A DNA stretch of 7,057 nucleotides from Chitinophagia bacterium (GTDB lineage Bacteria; Bacteroidota; Bacteroidia; Chitinophagales; Chitinophagaceae), in contig RGVM01000132.1 of NCBI GenBank assembly GCA_010027295.1, positions 1 through 7,057 of the forward strand. The letters run 5' to 3'. Of this stretch, positions 1 to 6,936 are shown one piece after another; positions within the stretch are counted from its first letter, which is position 1, and each line of letters opens with the position of its first letter. The notes under the pieces were generated by a model. That model made no database searches. It was not told the DNA's origin and was given only the letters and a program-made list of their open reading frames with translations. The translations under genes and the position numbers were made by a program.

Positions 1-2
1 TT

Positions 3-2132
3 TTTGTCGCAAAACTTCATATCTTCTCCCTGGCTTCCATACTGTCGAATCCCATCGAGTACCTAAAGGGTGTCGGTCCCCTGCGGGCCGACCTGTTGAA
101 GAAGGAGCTGGGCATCTTCACCTTCGGACAGCTGCTCGAGCATTTCCCCTATCGCTATGTCGACAAGACGACCATACGGACTGTTGCAGACATCTATCCT
201 GGCGGGGAGGCCATCCTCCTCAGTGGCATCCTGACCGACATCGAGGTGACGGGGGAGAAGCGGACGCGTCGGATGACGGCGGTATTGCGCGACCGGACGG
301 GCACGGTCGAGCTCGTATGGTTCCAGGGCATCTCATGGATCGAGCGCTCGCTCGTCCCCGGTGGCCAGTATCTCGTCTATGGGAAGCCCGGCTTCTTCAT
401 GGGCCGTCCGCAGATCACGCACCCCGAGATGGAGTCGCTGCAGGGGGAGGGGTCGGAGCCGAGGGCCTTCATGGAGCCCGTCTATCCCGCCACGGAGAAG
501 CTGAAGGCGAGGGGGCTGACCGGCCGCAGCATCGGGAAGCTGACCCAGACGCTGCTGACGATGCTTTCCGAAAAGGACCTGCCCGAAGTGCTGCCGGCCG
601 GCATCGTGGACGAGATGGGGTTTCCTTCGCGCTGGCAGGCCTATTCCGACATACACTATCCCATATCCGCAGAGGCCAGGCACCGGGCCGCCGAGCGGCT
701 CAAGTTTGATGAGCTCTTCATAGCGCAGCTGCGGTTGGGCATGCTCCGCTCTGCCCGGCACCGACACTCAAGGGGCTTTGTCTTTGGCAGGGTGGGTGAG
801 CTTTTCAACGGCTTCTACAATCACCATCTGCCCTTCGCCCTGACGGGTGCGCAGAAGCGCGTGCTCCGCGAGATCCGACGCGACACGGGAGGAGGCCGCC
901 AGATGAACCGGCTACTGCAGGGAGACGTAGGCTCCGGCAAGACCATCGTGGCCCTGCTGAGCATGCTCCTGGCGGCGGACAACGGCTACCAGAGCTGCCT
1001 CATGGCACCGACGGAAATCCTCGCGCAGCAGCACCAAGAAGGCCTGTCCAAGCTGCTGGAGGGCCTGCCCGTCAGGGTGGAGCTGCTGACTGGCTCCACA
1101 AAGGCTGCAGCGCGCAAGCCCATCCTCGAGACAGCGGCCGATGGCAGCCTGCACATCCTCATCGGCACCCATGCGCTGATCGAGCAGCAGGTGCGATTTG
1201 CGAAGCTGGGCCTAGCCATTGTAGACGAGCAGCACCGCTTCGGCGTCGCCCAGCGCGCCAAGCTGTGGGAGAAGTCGGAAGACACGCCCCATGTGCTCGT
1301 TATGACGGCAACCCCTATCCCCCGCACGCTGGCGATGACGGCCTACGGCGACCTTGACTACAGCGTGATGGACGAGCTGCCCCCCGGTCGGCAGCCCATC
1401 GCGACCGTGCACCGCATGGAGGACCGCCGCCCGCAGGTCATGGAGTTCATCCGCGAGGAGATAGCAAAGGGTCGGCAGGCCTATATCATCTTCCCCCTCA
1501 TCGAGGAGAGCGACAAGGTCGACTACGAGAACCTGATGCGGGGCTACGAGAATGTGAAGGCCTGGTTCCCGGAGCCGAATTACTGGATCAGCATGGTGCA
1601 CGGCCGCATGAAGCCGGCCCAGAAGGAGGAGAACATGCGGCGCTTCGTCCGCAACGAGACCCAGATCATGGTCTCGACGACCGTCATCGAAGTCGGCGTC
1701 AACGTGCCGAACGCCACGGTCATGTGCATCGAAAGCGCGGAGAAGTTCGGCCTCAGCCAGCTGCACCAGCTACGGGGACGCGTCGGGCGCGGCAGCGAGA
1801 AAAGCTGGTGCATCCTGCTCACGAGCAACAAGGTATCCCGCGAGGCCCGTGAACGCCTCAATGTGCTATGTACCACTTCCGACGGGTTCGTGGTCGCCGA
1901 GCGCGACCTGGAGCTTCGGGGTCCCGGTGACATAGAGGGCACCCGCCAGAGCGGAGCTCTTCAGTTCCGCCTTGCCGACATCCTGGCCGACAGGCCGCTG
2001 CTTGAGCGCGCCCGGGAGCTTTCCACCCAACTCCTGGAGCAGGATCCGGGTCTAAGACTACCGGAGCACGAGACACTCAAACGCCATCTGCAGTCTTTGG
2101 GTGCGGGCAACGCCTGGAGCCGCATTTCCTGA
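3..2132 (+). CDS. recG: ATP-dependent DNA helicase RecG (5' end unresolved)
   Basis: RecG is a cytoplasmic monomeric superfamily 2 helicase that remodels stalled replication forks and branch-migrates Holliday junctions. Residues here are counted from the TTG at 96. The N-terminal part holds the OB-fold wedge region (about 35-140). The motor follows: Walker A GDVGSGKT (276-283), motif Ia APTEILAQQH (from 304), Walker B DEQH (377-380) followed by RFGV, motif III TATPIPRT (from 404), HGRMK (502-506), motif V STTVIEVGVNVP (from 527), motif VI QLHQLRGRVGRG (555-566), and the RecG-specific translocation region AERDLELRGPGDIEGTRQSG (601-620). All catalytic motifs are intact. The family match clearly continues upstream of 96, through NPIEYLKGVGPLRADL, so the TTG at 96 is not the true start. 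The frame is open to the left edge. A CTG at 30 would give MASILSNPIEYLKGVGP and about 700 residues, close to the usual Bacteroidota length. Otherwise the start lies outside the window. Confidence 0.96.
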   Translation, partial: FVAKLHIFSLASILSNPIEYLKGVGPLRADLLKKELGIFTFGQLLEHFPYRYVDKTTIRTVADIYPGGEAILLSGILTDIEVTGEKRTRRMTAVLRDRTGTVELVWFQGISWIERSLVPGGQYLVYGKPGFFMGRPQITHPEMESLQGEGSEPRAFMEPVYPATEKLKARGLTGRSIGKLTQTLLTMLSEKDLPEVLPAGIVDEMGFPSRWQAYSDIHYPISAEARHRAAERLKFDELFIAQLRLGMLRSARHRHSRGFVFGRVGELFNGFYNHHLPFALTGAQKRVLREIRRDTGGGRQMNRLLQGDVGSGKTIVALLSMLLAADNGYQSCLMAPTEILAQQHQEGLSKLLEGLPVRVELLTGSTKAAARKPILETAADGSLHILIGTHALIEQQVRFAKLGLAIVDEQHRFGVAQRAKLWEKSEDTPHVLVMTATPIPRTLAMTAYGDLDYSVMDELPPGRQPIATVHRMEDRRPQVMEFIREEIAKGRQAYIIFPLIEESDKVDYENLMRGYENVKAWFPEPNYWISMVHGRMKPAQKEENMRRFVRNETQIMVSTTVIEVGVNVPNATVMCIESAEKFGLSQLHQLRGRVGRGSEKSWCILLTSNKVSREARERLNVLCTTSDGFVVAERDLELRGPGDIEGTRQSGALQFRLADILADRPLLERARELSTQLLEQDPGLRLPEHETLKRHLQSLGAGNAWSRIS

Positions 2133-2141
2133 CAGCTGTCA
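2130..2141. repeat. 12-bp perfect palindrome on the recG stop codon
   Basis: TGACAGCTGTCA reads the same on both strands and its first three bases are the recG stop codon. It has no spacer and no following T-run, so it does not look like an intrinsic terminator. It could be a dimeric regulator site, but a palindrome of this length is expected about once or twice by chance in a window this size. Confidence 0.3.
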
Positions 2142-2154
2142 TATTAACATAACC

Positions 2155-2161
2155 AAAGGAG
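2155..2161 (+). promoter_or_regulatory. Shine-Dalgarno sequence AAAGGAG, far from the annotated start
   Basis: AAAGGAG is a strong Shine-Dalgarno match. It lies 36 bases before the ATG at 2198, too far to serve it directly, but exactly 7 bases before a TTG at 2169 that opens a 10-codon frame. There is no usable start codon in the frame of the large gene between its upstream stop (TAA at 2150-2152) and 2198, so the site cannot indicate a longer version of that protein. Many Bacteroidota genes do not depend on Shine-Dalgarno pairing, so this may be a chance purine tract. Confidence 0.4.
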
Positions 2162-2168
2162 ACGTACC

Positions 2169-2201
2169 TTGTTATACGTAGTAACTTACCAGCCTGTATG
2201 A
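2169..2201 (+). CDS. possible 10-codon leader ORF coupled to the surface-protein gene
   Basis: A TTG at 2169 sits at ideal spacing (7 bases) from AAAGGAG. It reads ten codons (MLYVVTYQPV if TTG starts as Met) to a TGA at 2199-2201. That stop overlaps the ATG at 2198 of the large surface-protein gene in an ATGA arrangement, which commonly gives translational coupling. The peptide resembles no attenuator peptide I know: there is no run of a single amino acid's codons. It could equally be a chance frame, because ten open codons are common and TTG is a minor start. The reason to record it is the combination of well-placed ribosome site and stop/start overlap. Confidence 0.2.
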   Translation: MLYVVTYQPV

Positions 2202-5200
2202 TCATGCTTCCCCATCGGCATATCCTGACCTTGGCCATCGCCTGTTGTGCGTGGGGAGCCGCGGTTGCACAGTCGTCCGCCGGTTATTATGGCCTCGAGT
2301 TCACCGAGAACCTCGGACAGTGGGGCGACCGTTTCGGGTATCGTGCTGAGGCCGGAAGGGCTGTCTTTTTCCTGCATGGCGATGGGTTCACGGTGCTGCA
2401 GCACAACGAGGCTGACTATCGAAGGGCCCTCGAGAAAGTACACGGCCACGCGAGCGATACCGTCGCTGACCAACAAGGCGTAGAAGGCCCCGAATTCATC
2501 CTCCGTTCCCACGCCTTCCGGGTGTATTTCGAGGGAGGGTCACAGGGTGGCAGGGTTTCCACGGAGAACGAGCTGCAGTCGCATATCAGCTATTTCGTGG
2601 GCAACGATCCCTCCCGTTGGAAGTCGGGCATCCGCTCCTGGCAGACGGTCACCTACCATGAGGTCTACCCCAACATAGACATACGCTATCGGTCAGACGG
2701 CGGTCGTCTGAAATATGACATCATCGCCAGGCCGGGGGCAGATCTCTCGAAAGTCCGGCTCCGCTACGAAGGTGCCGACGGCCTGTCTGTCGAGAAGGGT
2801 GTGTTACAGGTGCGTACGTCCGTCGGGACGTCACGCGAGCTGGAACCCTATGCCTACCAGCCCGCCGAAGGCGGGAAGCGGGAGGTCGACTGCCGCTTCC
2901 GTGTCCAGGGCGACCGGGTAAGCTTCGATGTCAGAGGCTACGACGCCCGCAAGGTGCTGGTTATCGACCCCACGCTTGACTTCGGTACCTATACGGGAAG
3001 CCGATCTAGCAACTGGGGATACACCGCCACGCCGGGTGCTGACGGCAGCTTCTTCGCCGGTGGCATCGTCTTCTCCACCGGCTATCCCATCAGCACCGGG
3101 GCGGTGCAGGCCACCTTCCGCGGAGGAAACATCGACATCGGCATCACGCGCTTCAGTCCTAACGGCTCCGCCCGCCTGTATTCGACCTATATCGGCGGCG
3201 ACGGCGACGACATACCTCATTCCCTCATCGCCGACGGCCAGGGCAACCTCGTCATGCTGGGCCGGACCACGTCCTCCAACTATCCCACTCAGGGGTACGT
3301 GACGCCCAACCGCGGCGGGTCCGACATCGTCGTCACCAAGATCAACTCCGCCGGCTCGGCCCTGATGGGGTCTGCCATCATCGGGGGTAATTCGACCGAC
3401 GGCGCCAACATCGATCCTGCCATCACCCCGTCGAACTGGCCTTCTCTGCTGTTCAACTACGGCGACAACGCCCGCAGCGAGGTGATCCTTGACGATGCGG
3501 GCAACGTCTATTTCGCGGCCAACACCCAGTCGGGCAACTTCCCCCTCGTGAACCCCGCCCAGCCGACGATCGGCGGCGGACAGGACGCCGTTGTGGTGAA
3601 GTTGACGCCCAACCTCAGCTCCCTGCTCTTCAGCACCTACCTCGGCGGCTCGGGCGATGACGGGGGCTTCTGCATCAAGCTGCAACCGCAGACGGGCGAG
3701 GTCTACGTGGCGGGCCCCACCCTCAGCACCAACTTCCCCGGAAACAAGACGGGCACGATCGGCACGGCGGCCGGAGGACAGATAGATGGATTTGTCGCGG
3801 TCCTGAGTCCCGACGGCTCCAACCTGCTGCGCTCGACCTACCTCGGCACCAGCGTCACCGACATCGTCTACGGCCTCCAGTTCGACAGGGCCGGGTTTCC
3901 CTATGTGACGGGCATCACCCTCGGACCCTGGCCCGTCCTCAACGCCACGCCGTTCAGCGCCGGCTCCAAGCAGTTCATCTCGAAGCTCCGGCCCGACCTG
4001 ACGGGCTATGAGTATTCCACCGTCTATGGTTCCGGGAGCACGCTGCCGAACATCTCGCCGGTGGCGTTCCTGGTGGACAGGTGCGAGAACGTGTACGTGT
4101 CCGGATGGGGTGGCAAGCTCAACCCCTGTTCCGGCAATAGTCCGACCGACCTGCGCAGTGCCGGTCCACTCGGCATGCCCATCACGCCGGATGCGATCAA
4201 GTCGACCACCGACAACCGCGACTTCTACTTCATCGTCCTCGAGAAGAACGCAGCCAAGGTGCTCTACGGCTCCTATGCCGGACAGTCGGGCGGTGAGGGC
4301 GACCATGTCGACGGTGGAACCAGCCGCTACGATAGCCGGGGCGCCATCTACCAGGCTGTCTGCGCCAACTGTGGTGGCAGCAACGCCTGTCCCACACAGC
4401 CCATCACCTTCCCCTTCCCCATCACACCCGGCGTCGTCGCACCTGTCAACGGCGCCCTCGGGACGAACTCGAGCGGAGAGTGCAATCTCGGCGCCATCAA
4501 GATCTCCTTCGAGTTCGACGGGGTGAAGGCATCGCTCCAGACATCCATCAACGGCAAGGTCCGCGACACCAGTGGCTGCTTTCCCCTGAAGGTCGACTTC
4601 ACCGACACCATCGGCATGGCGAGGCGCTACATATGGGACTTCGGCGATGGTTCCCAGCGCGATACGACGACCACTCCCGACAACAACCATACGTTCCTGA
4701 ACCCTGGCCTCTACCGCGTGATGCTCATCGGCATCGACAGCACTAAGTGCATCCCCCACGACACCGCCTTCCGCTACATCAACGTACGTCGCGACAAGTC
4801 GGTGCCCGACTTCTTCCCCAACAAGCTGCCCCCCTGTGAGTTCCTCGGGTACCGATTCGACAACACCACGGTCGCCCCGCCGGGCAAGCCCTTCGGGAAC
4901 CGCAGTTTCACCTGGGATTTCGGCGATGGTTCGCCGAGGGTCGTCTCCGGACCGACGCCCGCCTCGCACACCTACGCCGCCATGGGTACGTTCACCGTGA
5001 AACTGATTCTTAACGACACGGCCTACTGCAACGGTCCCGACTCGGTTTCCAGGACGATCCGGCTGTCCCCGAGCATGAAGGCCAACTTCACCACTAGCAA
5101 GGATACAGCCTGTGCTCCGCTCACCATCAGCTTCCAAAACACTTCGGCGGGCGGACAGACCTTCACGTGGGACTTTGGCGACGGCACCACCTTTACCGGA

Positions 5201-5836
5201 CCCACGCCGCCCAGCAAGACCTACGGCACCGGCGGCGTCTATACCGTCACCCTCATCGGCAACGACCCCAACACCTGCAACATCACGGACACCATCCGTA
5301 AGCGCATCACCGTTGTCGCCCGTCCTGCGGCCGGCTTCACCTACACGCCCCTTCCCTCGCTGGAGAACACACCCACGCGGTTCATCAATACGACCTTCGG
5401 CGCCACGCGCTATCTGTGGGATTTCGGCGACGGTACCACCTCCACCGATGTGAACCCCCTTCACCAGTATGTGAAGACCGGTGTGAACAAGGTATGCCTG
5501 GAGGCGGTGAACAGCTTCAACTGCCGCGATACGGTCTGCCAGCAGGTGCTCTCCCTCGTGGTCGATGCCCTCGATGTGCCTAACGCCCTCACCCCCAACG
5601 GCGACGGGGTGAATGACAGGGTCCATGTGCGCGGCTTCGGCATCGTGAAGATGAACTTCCGCATCTACAACCGGTGGGGGCAGCTCGTCTTCCAGTCGAC
5701 CGACCCCGCCATCGGATGGGACGGCACCTTCAAGGGCGTACCCCAGCCGATGGACGCCTACGGCTACGTGCTCGAAGCGGAGTTCAACTCGGGGGAGCGT
5801 GTGACAAGGAAGGGCGATATCACCCTGTTGCGTTGA
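2198..5836 (+). CDS. large secreted surface protein: SBBP repeats, four PKD domains, type B T9SS sorting domain
   Basis: This 1212-residue protein is built as modular T9SS cargo. A signal peptide (1-24) ends in AVA before Gln25. Residues about 28-258 match the DUF7948-type N-terminal domain (ENLGQWGDRFGYRAE; HISYFVGNDPSRW; YPNIDIRY; DPTLDFGTYTG at its end). SBBP beta-propeller-type repeats follow, with cores LYSTYIGG (327-334), LFSTYLGG (477-484), RSTYLG (545-550) and a weak YSTVYGSG (606-613). A linker at about 700-775 carries HVDGGTSRYD (from 703), CANC (722-725), Cys731 and Cys762. Four PKD domains have WDFGDG at 813, 906, 991 and 1074. The C-terminus (1127-1212) is a CHU_C/type B sorting domain: VPNALTPNGDGVND, then IYNRWGQLVF, WDG, and a GDITLLR end. 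It is probably exported across the outer membrane by T9SS and held on the surface. PKD and propeller modules suggest adhesion or binding, but no catalytic domain is visible and the ligand is unknown. The ATG at 2198 is the first possible start in frame; ATG 2204 is an alternative. Confidence 0.93.
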   Translation: MIMLPHRHILTLAIACCAWGAAVAQSSAGYYGLEFTENLGQWGDRFGYRAEAGRAVFFLHGDGFTVLQHNEADYRRALEKVHGHASDTVADQQGVEGPEFILRSHAFRVYFEGGSQGGRVSTENELQSHISYFVGNDPSRWKSGIRSWQTVTYHEVYPNIDIRYRSDGGRLKYDIIARPGADLSKVRLRYEGADGLSVEKGVLQVRTSVGTSRELEPYAYQPAEGGKREVDCRFRVQGDRVSFDVRGYDARKVLVIDPTLDFGTYTGSRSSNWGYTATPGADGSFFAGGIVFSTGYPISTGAVQATFRGGNIDIGITRFSPNGSARLYSTYIGGDGDDIPHSLIADGQGNLVMLGRTTSSNYPTQGYVTPNRGGSDIVVTKINSAGSALMGSAIIGGNSTDGANIDPAITPSNWPSLLFNYGDNARSEVILDDAGNVYFAANTQSGNFPLVNPAQPTIGGGQDAVVVKLTPNLSSLLFSTYLGGSGDDGGFCIKLQPQTGEVYVAGPTLSTNFPGNKTGTIGTAAGGQIDGFVAVLSPDGSNLLRSTYLGTSVTDIVYGLQFDRAGFPYVTGITLGPWPVLNATPFSAGSKQFISKLRPDLTGYEYSTVYGSGSTLPNISPVAFLVDRCENVYVSGWGGKLNPCSGNSPTDLRSAGPLGMPITPDAIKSTTDNRDFYFIVLEKNAAKVLYGSYAGQSGGEGDHVDGGTSRYDSRGAIYQAVCANCGGSNACPTQPITFPFPITPGVVAPVNGALGTNSSGECNLGAIKISFEFDGVKASLQTSINGKVRDTSGCFPLKVDFTDTIGMARRYIWDFGDGSQRDTTTTPDNNHTFLNPGLYRVMLIGIDSTKCIPHDTAFRYINVRRDKSVPDFFPNKLPPCEFLGYRFDNTTVAPPGKPFGNRSFTWDFGDGSPRVVSGPTPASHTYAAMGTFTVKLILNDTAYCNGPDSVSRTIRLSPSMKANFTTSKDTACAPLTISFQNTSAGGQTFTWDFGDGTTFTGPTPPSKTYGTGGVYTVTLIGNDPNTCNITDTIRKRITVVARPAAGFTYTPLPSLENTPTRFINTTFGATRYLWDFGDGTTSTDVNPLHQYVKTGVNKVCLEAVNSFNCRDTVCQQVLSLVVDALDVPNALTPNGDGVNDRVHVRGFGIVKMNFRIYNRWGQLVFQSTDPAIGWDGTFKGVPQPMDAYGYVLEAEFNSGERVTRKGDITLLR
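2812..2836 (+). other. stable-looking hairpin inside the surface-protein gene
   Basis: Ten base pairs can form between 2812-2821 and 2826-2836, with a four-base loop (GTCG, 2822-2825) and a single bulged C at 2832. The inner six pairs are ACGTCC/GGACGT and the outer four are GCGT/ACGC. It lies within codons for about residues 205-213 of the surface protein. It has no T-run, so it is not an intrinsic terminator. It may be coincidence in GC-rich coding DNA or a local mRNA structure. Confidence 0.3.
4535..5572 (+). repeat. array of four PKD-domain coding units
   Basis: Four diverged tandem units of about 83-93 codons each encode PKD (Ig-like) domains with WDFGDG cores at 4634, 4913, 5168 and 5417. 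The 18-base core differs only at synonymous positions between copies (for example GAC/GAT and TTC/TTT), while flanking sequence has diverged strongly. This marks old duplication under protein-level selection, not a recent DNA repeat. The first three units carry a matched pair of cysteines (794/851, 880/944, 972/1027); the fourth has a different set (1100, 1109, 1114). Confidence 0.85.
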
Positions 5837-5842
5837 CAAAGG

Positions 5843-6898
5843 ATGAAAGATGCGGACATGACGGCGAGAATGGACGATAGGCATCGAAAGGGTTTTCGGA
5901 TGGTACTTTCCGCCATCTTCGCATTGATCGGCTTTCTGCCGCAGGATGCCTCCTCTCAAAACCTGCACTTCTCTCAGTTCTTCCATTCGCCGCTGACGGC
6001 CAATCCGGCCAACACGGGTTTCATACCCGAGGCCGACTACCGCATCGGCGCCAATTACCGCAGTCAGTGGGCAAGTATTCCCGTGCCCTACCGGACGATG
6101 GGCGTCTGGGGCGATGCACAGGTCCTCCGTGAAAGGTTCGAGACGGGTTGGCTGGGCCTTGGTGGCGTCATCCTGCGCGATGTCGCCGGCACCGGAAACC
6201 TAACTTCCACGAAGGCCTACGCCTCAGCCGCCTACCACCAGATGCTGGGTATCACCGGTCTGCTCTCGGCCGGCTTCTCCGTCGGTTATGTCAACAAACG
6301 GGTCGACGTCACCCGTTTCACCTACGACAACCAGTGGAACGGCAAGTTCTTCGACCGCACTATCCTGAGCGGAGAGTCCTTCCTCAATACTAGCATCGGC
6401 TATATCGACCTCCAGGCGGGCCTTAACTACGCCTGGTTCCCCACCGATGAACTCTCCCTCATGCAGGTCAATCGTCCCCGGGAGACTTTCTTCTCGTCGA
6501 ATCCGAATGCAAATACTTACCTGGACAGCCGCTACACCGTCTTCGCGGACGCGAGTGTCAAGCTGAGCGACCGTTGGATCCTGTCGCCGGGCGGCTACTA
6601 CCAGCAGCAGTCGGGGGCCTCCGAGCTGACGGCGGGCCTGCATCTCGACCACAACCTCAGCGGCAACGGGGAGCACCAGTTCTCGCTGGGCCTCTATTAC
6701 CGCAACGGCGACGCCTTCATCCCCGTCGTCGGGTACACCTGGCGGAACGTGCGATTCATGTTCAGCTACGACGCCACCGTCTCGTCGTTAGGCGACTACA
6801 TCAACCGCCAGGGCGCGACGGAGATGGCCCTCATGCAGAGCGGCTTCTATCGCACATTCACGCCGGGCATGCGCCAGTCGATGTGCCCCAAGTTCTGA
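5843..6898 (+). CDS. PorP/SprF family type IX secretion system membrane protein
   Basis: This 351-residue protein belongs to the PorP/SprF family, outer-membrane beta-barrels linked to T9SS. Mature sequence starts QNLHFSQFFHSPLTANPANTGF (family pattern Q-x-x-x-FSQF-x-x-x-PL-x-x-NPA-x-x-G) at Gln39, just after a signal peptide ending in ASS (36-38). The rest is rich in alternating aromatic and polar strands (GLGGVILRD, SAGFSVGYVNKR, FSLGLYYRNGDAFIPVVGYTW, FMFSYDATVSSL), and the chain ends in CPKF, as family members often do. Length is normal. Within the family, SprF-like proteins work with the neighbouring type B cargo (SprB/SprF in Flavobacterium johnsoniae), so this one is probably the dedicated partner of the large protein six bases upstream. 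The exact start is unsure: ATGs at 5843, 5858, 5870 and 5900 are all in frame. The one at 5900 has AAAGGG eight bases before it, but starting there would drop the positively charged RHRKGFR stretch that a signal peptide needs; 5870 keeps it. Confidence 0.93.
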   Translation: MKDADMTARMDDRHRKGFRMVLSAIFALIGFLPQDASSQNLHFSQFFHSPLTANPANTGFIPEADYRIGANYRSQWASIPVPYRTMGVWGDAQVLRERFETGWLGLGGVILRDVAGTGNLTSTKAYASAAYHQMLGITGLLSAGFSVGYVNKRVDVTRFTYDNQWNGKFFDRTILSGESFLNTSIGYIDLQAGLNYAWFPTDELSLMQVNRPRETFFSSNPNANTYLDSRYTVFADASVKLSDRWILSPGGYYQQQSGASELTAGLHLDHNLSGNGEHQFSLGLYYRNGDAFIPVVGYTWRNVRFMFSYDATVSSLGDYINRQGATEMALMQSGFYRTFTPGMRQSMCPKF

Positions 6899-6936
6899 TC
6901 GTCGTCCCGGACAAGAGACTTCCAAACAGCTCCGAT

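Noticed and set aside
333..1942. Several minus-strand and alternate-frame open stretches of 80-184 codons across recG.
   Set aside because: They are shadows of the intact recG frame. They are rich in His/Arg/Ala/Leu, show no family motif and lack a supporting ribosome site.
2130..2141. The palindrome at the recG stop considered as a transcription terminator.
   Set aside because: It has no loop and no following T-run, and the next gene begins 65 bases later on the same strand. It is kept only as a low-confidence repeat.
2133..2197. A Bacteroidota-type promoter (TTG around -33, TAnnTTTG around -7) for the surface-protein gene.
   Set aside because: The only partial -7 match (TAACTTAC at 2182-2189) lies 10 bases from the nearest TTG, far less than the usual spacing of about 19-21, and matches the consensus poorly. 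Read-through from recG or a divergent promoter remains possible.
4008..4526. A 172-codon plus-strand alternate frame inside the surface-protein gene.
   Set aside because: It is Ser/Pro/Arg/Thr-rich and low in complexity, fully contained in the real gene, and typical of a +1 shadow frame in GC-rich DNA.
2831..5986. A 1051-codon open frame on the minus strand, antisense to the surface-protein gene and overlapping the PorP/SprF start.
   Set aside because: It lies exactly opposite a gene with clear signal peptide, PKD and CHU_C domains. Its product is a monotonous Val/Gly/Arg/Asp/Ala-rich sequence with no recognisable domain. Such frames arise when GC-rich codon bias removes stops from the antisense frame.
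6899..6936. A terminator after the PorP/SprF gene.
   Set aside because: The 38 bases contain no stable stem followed by T residues.
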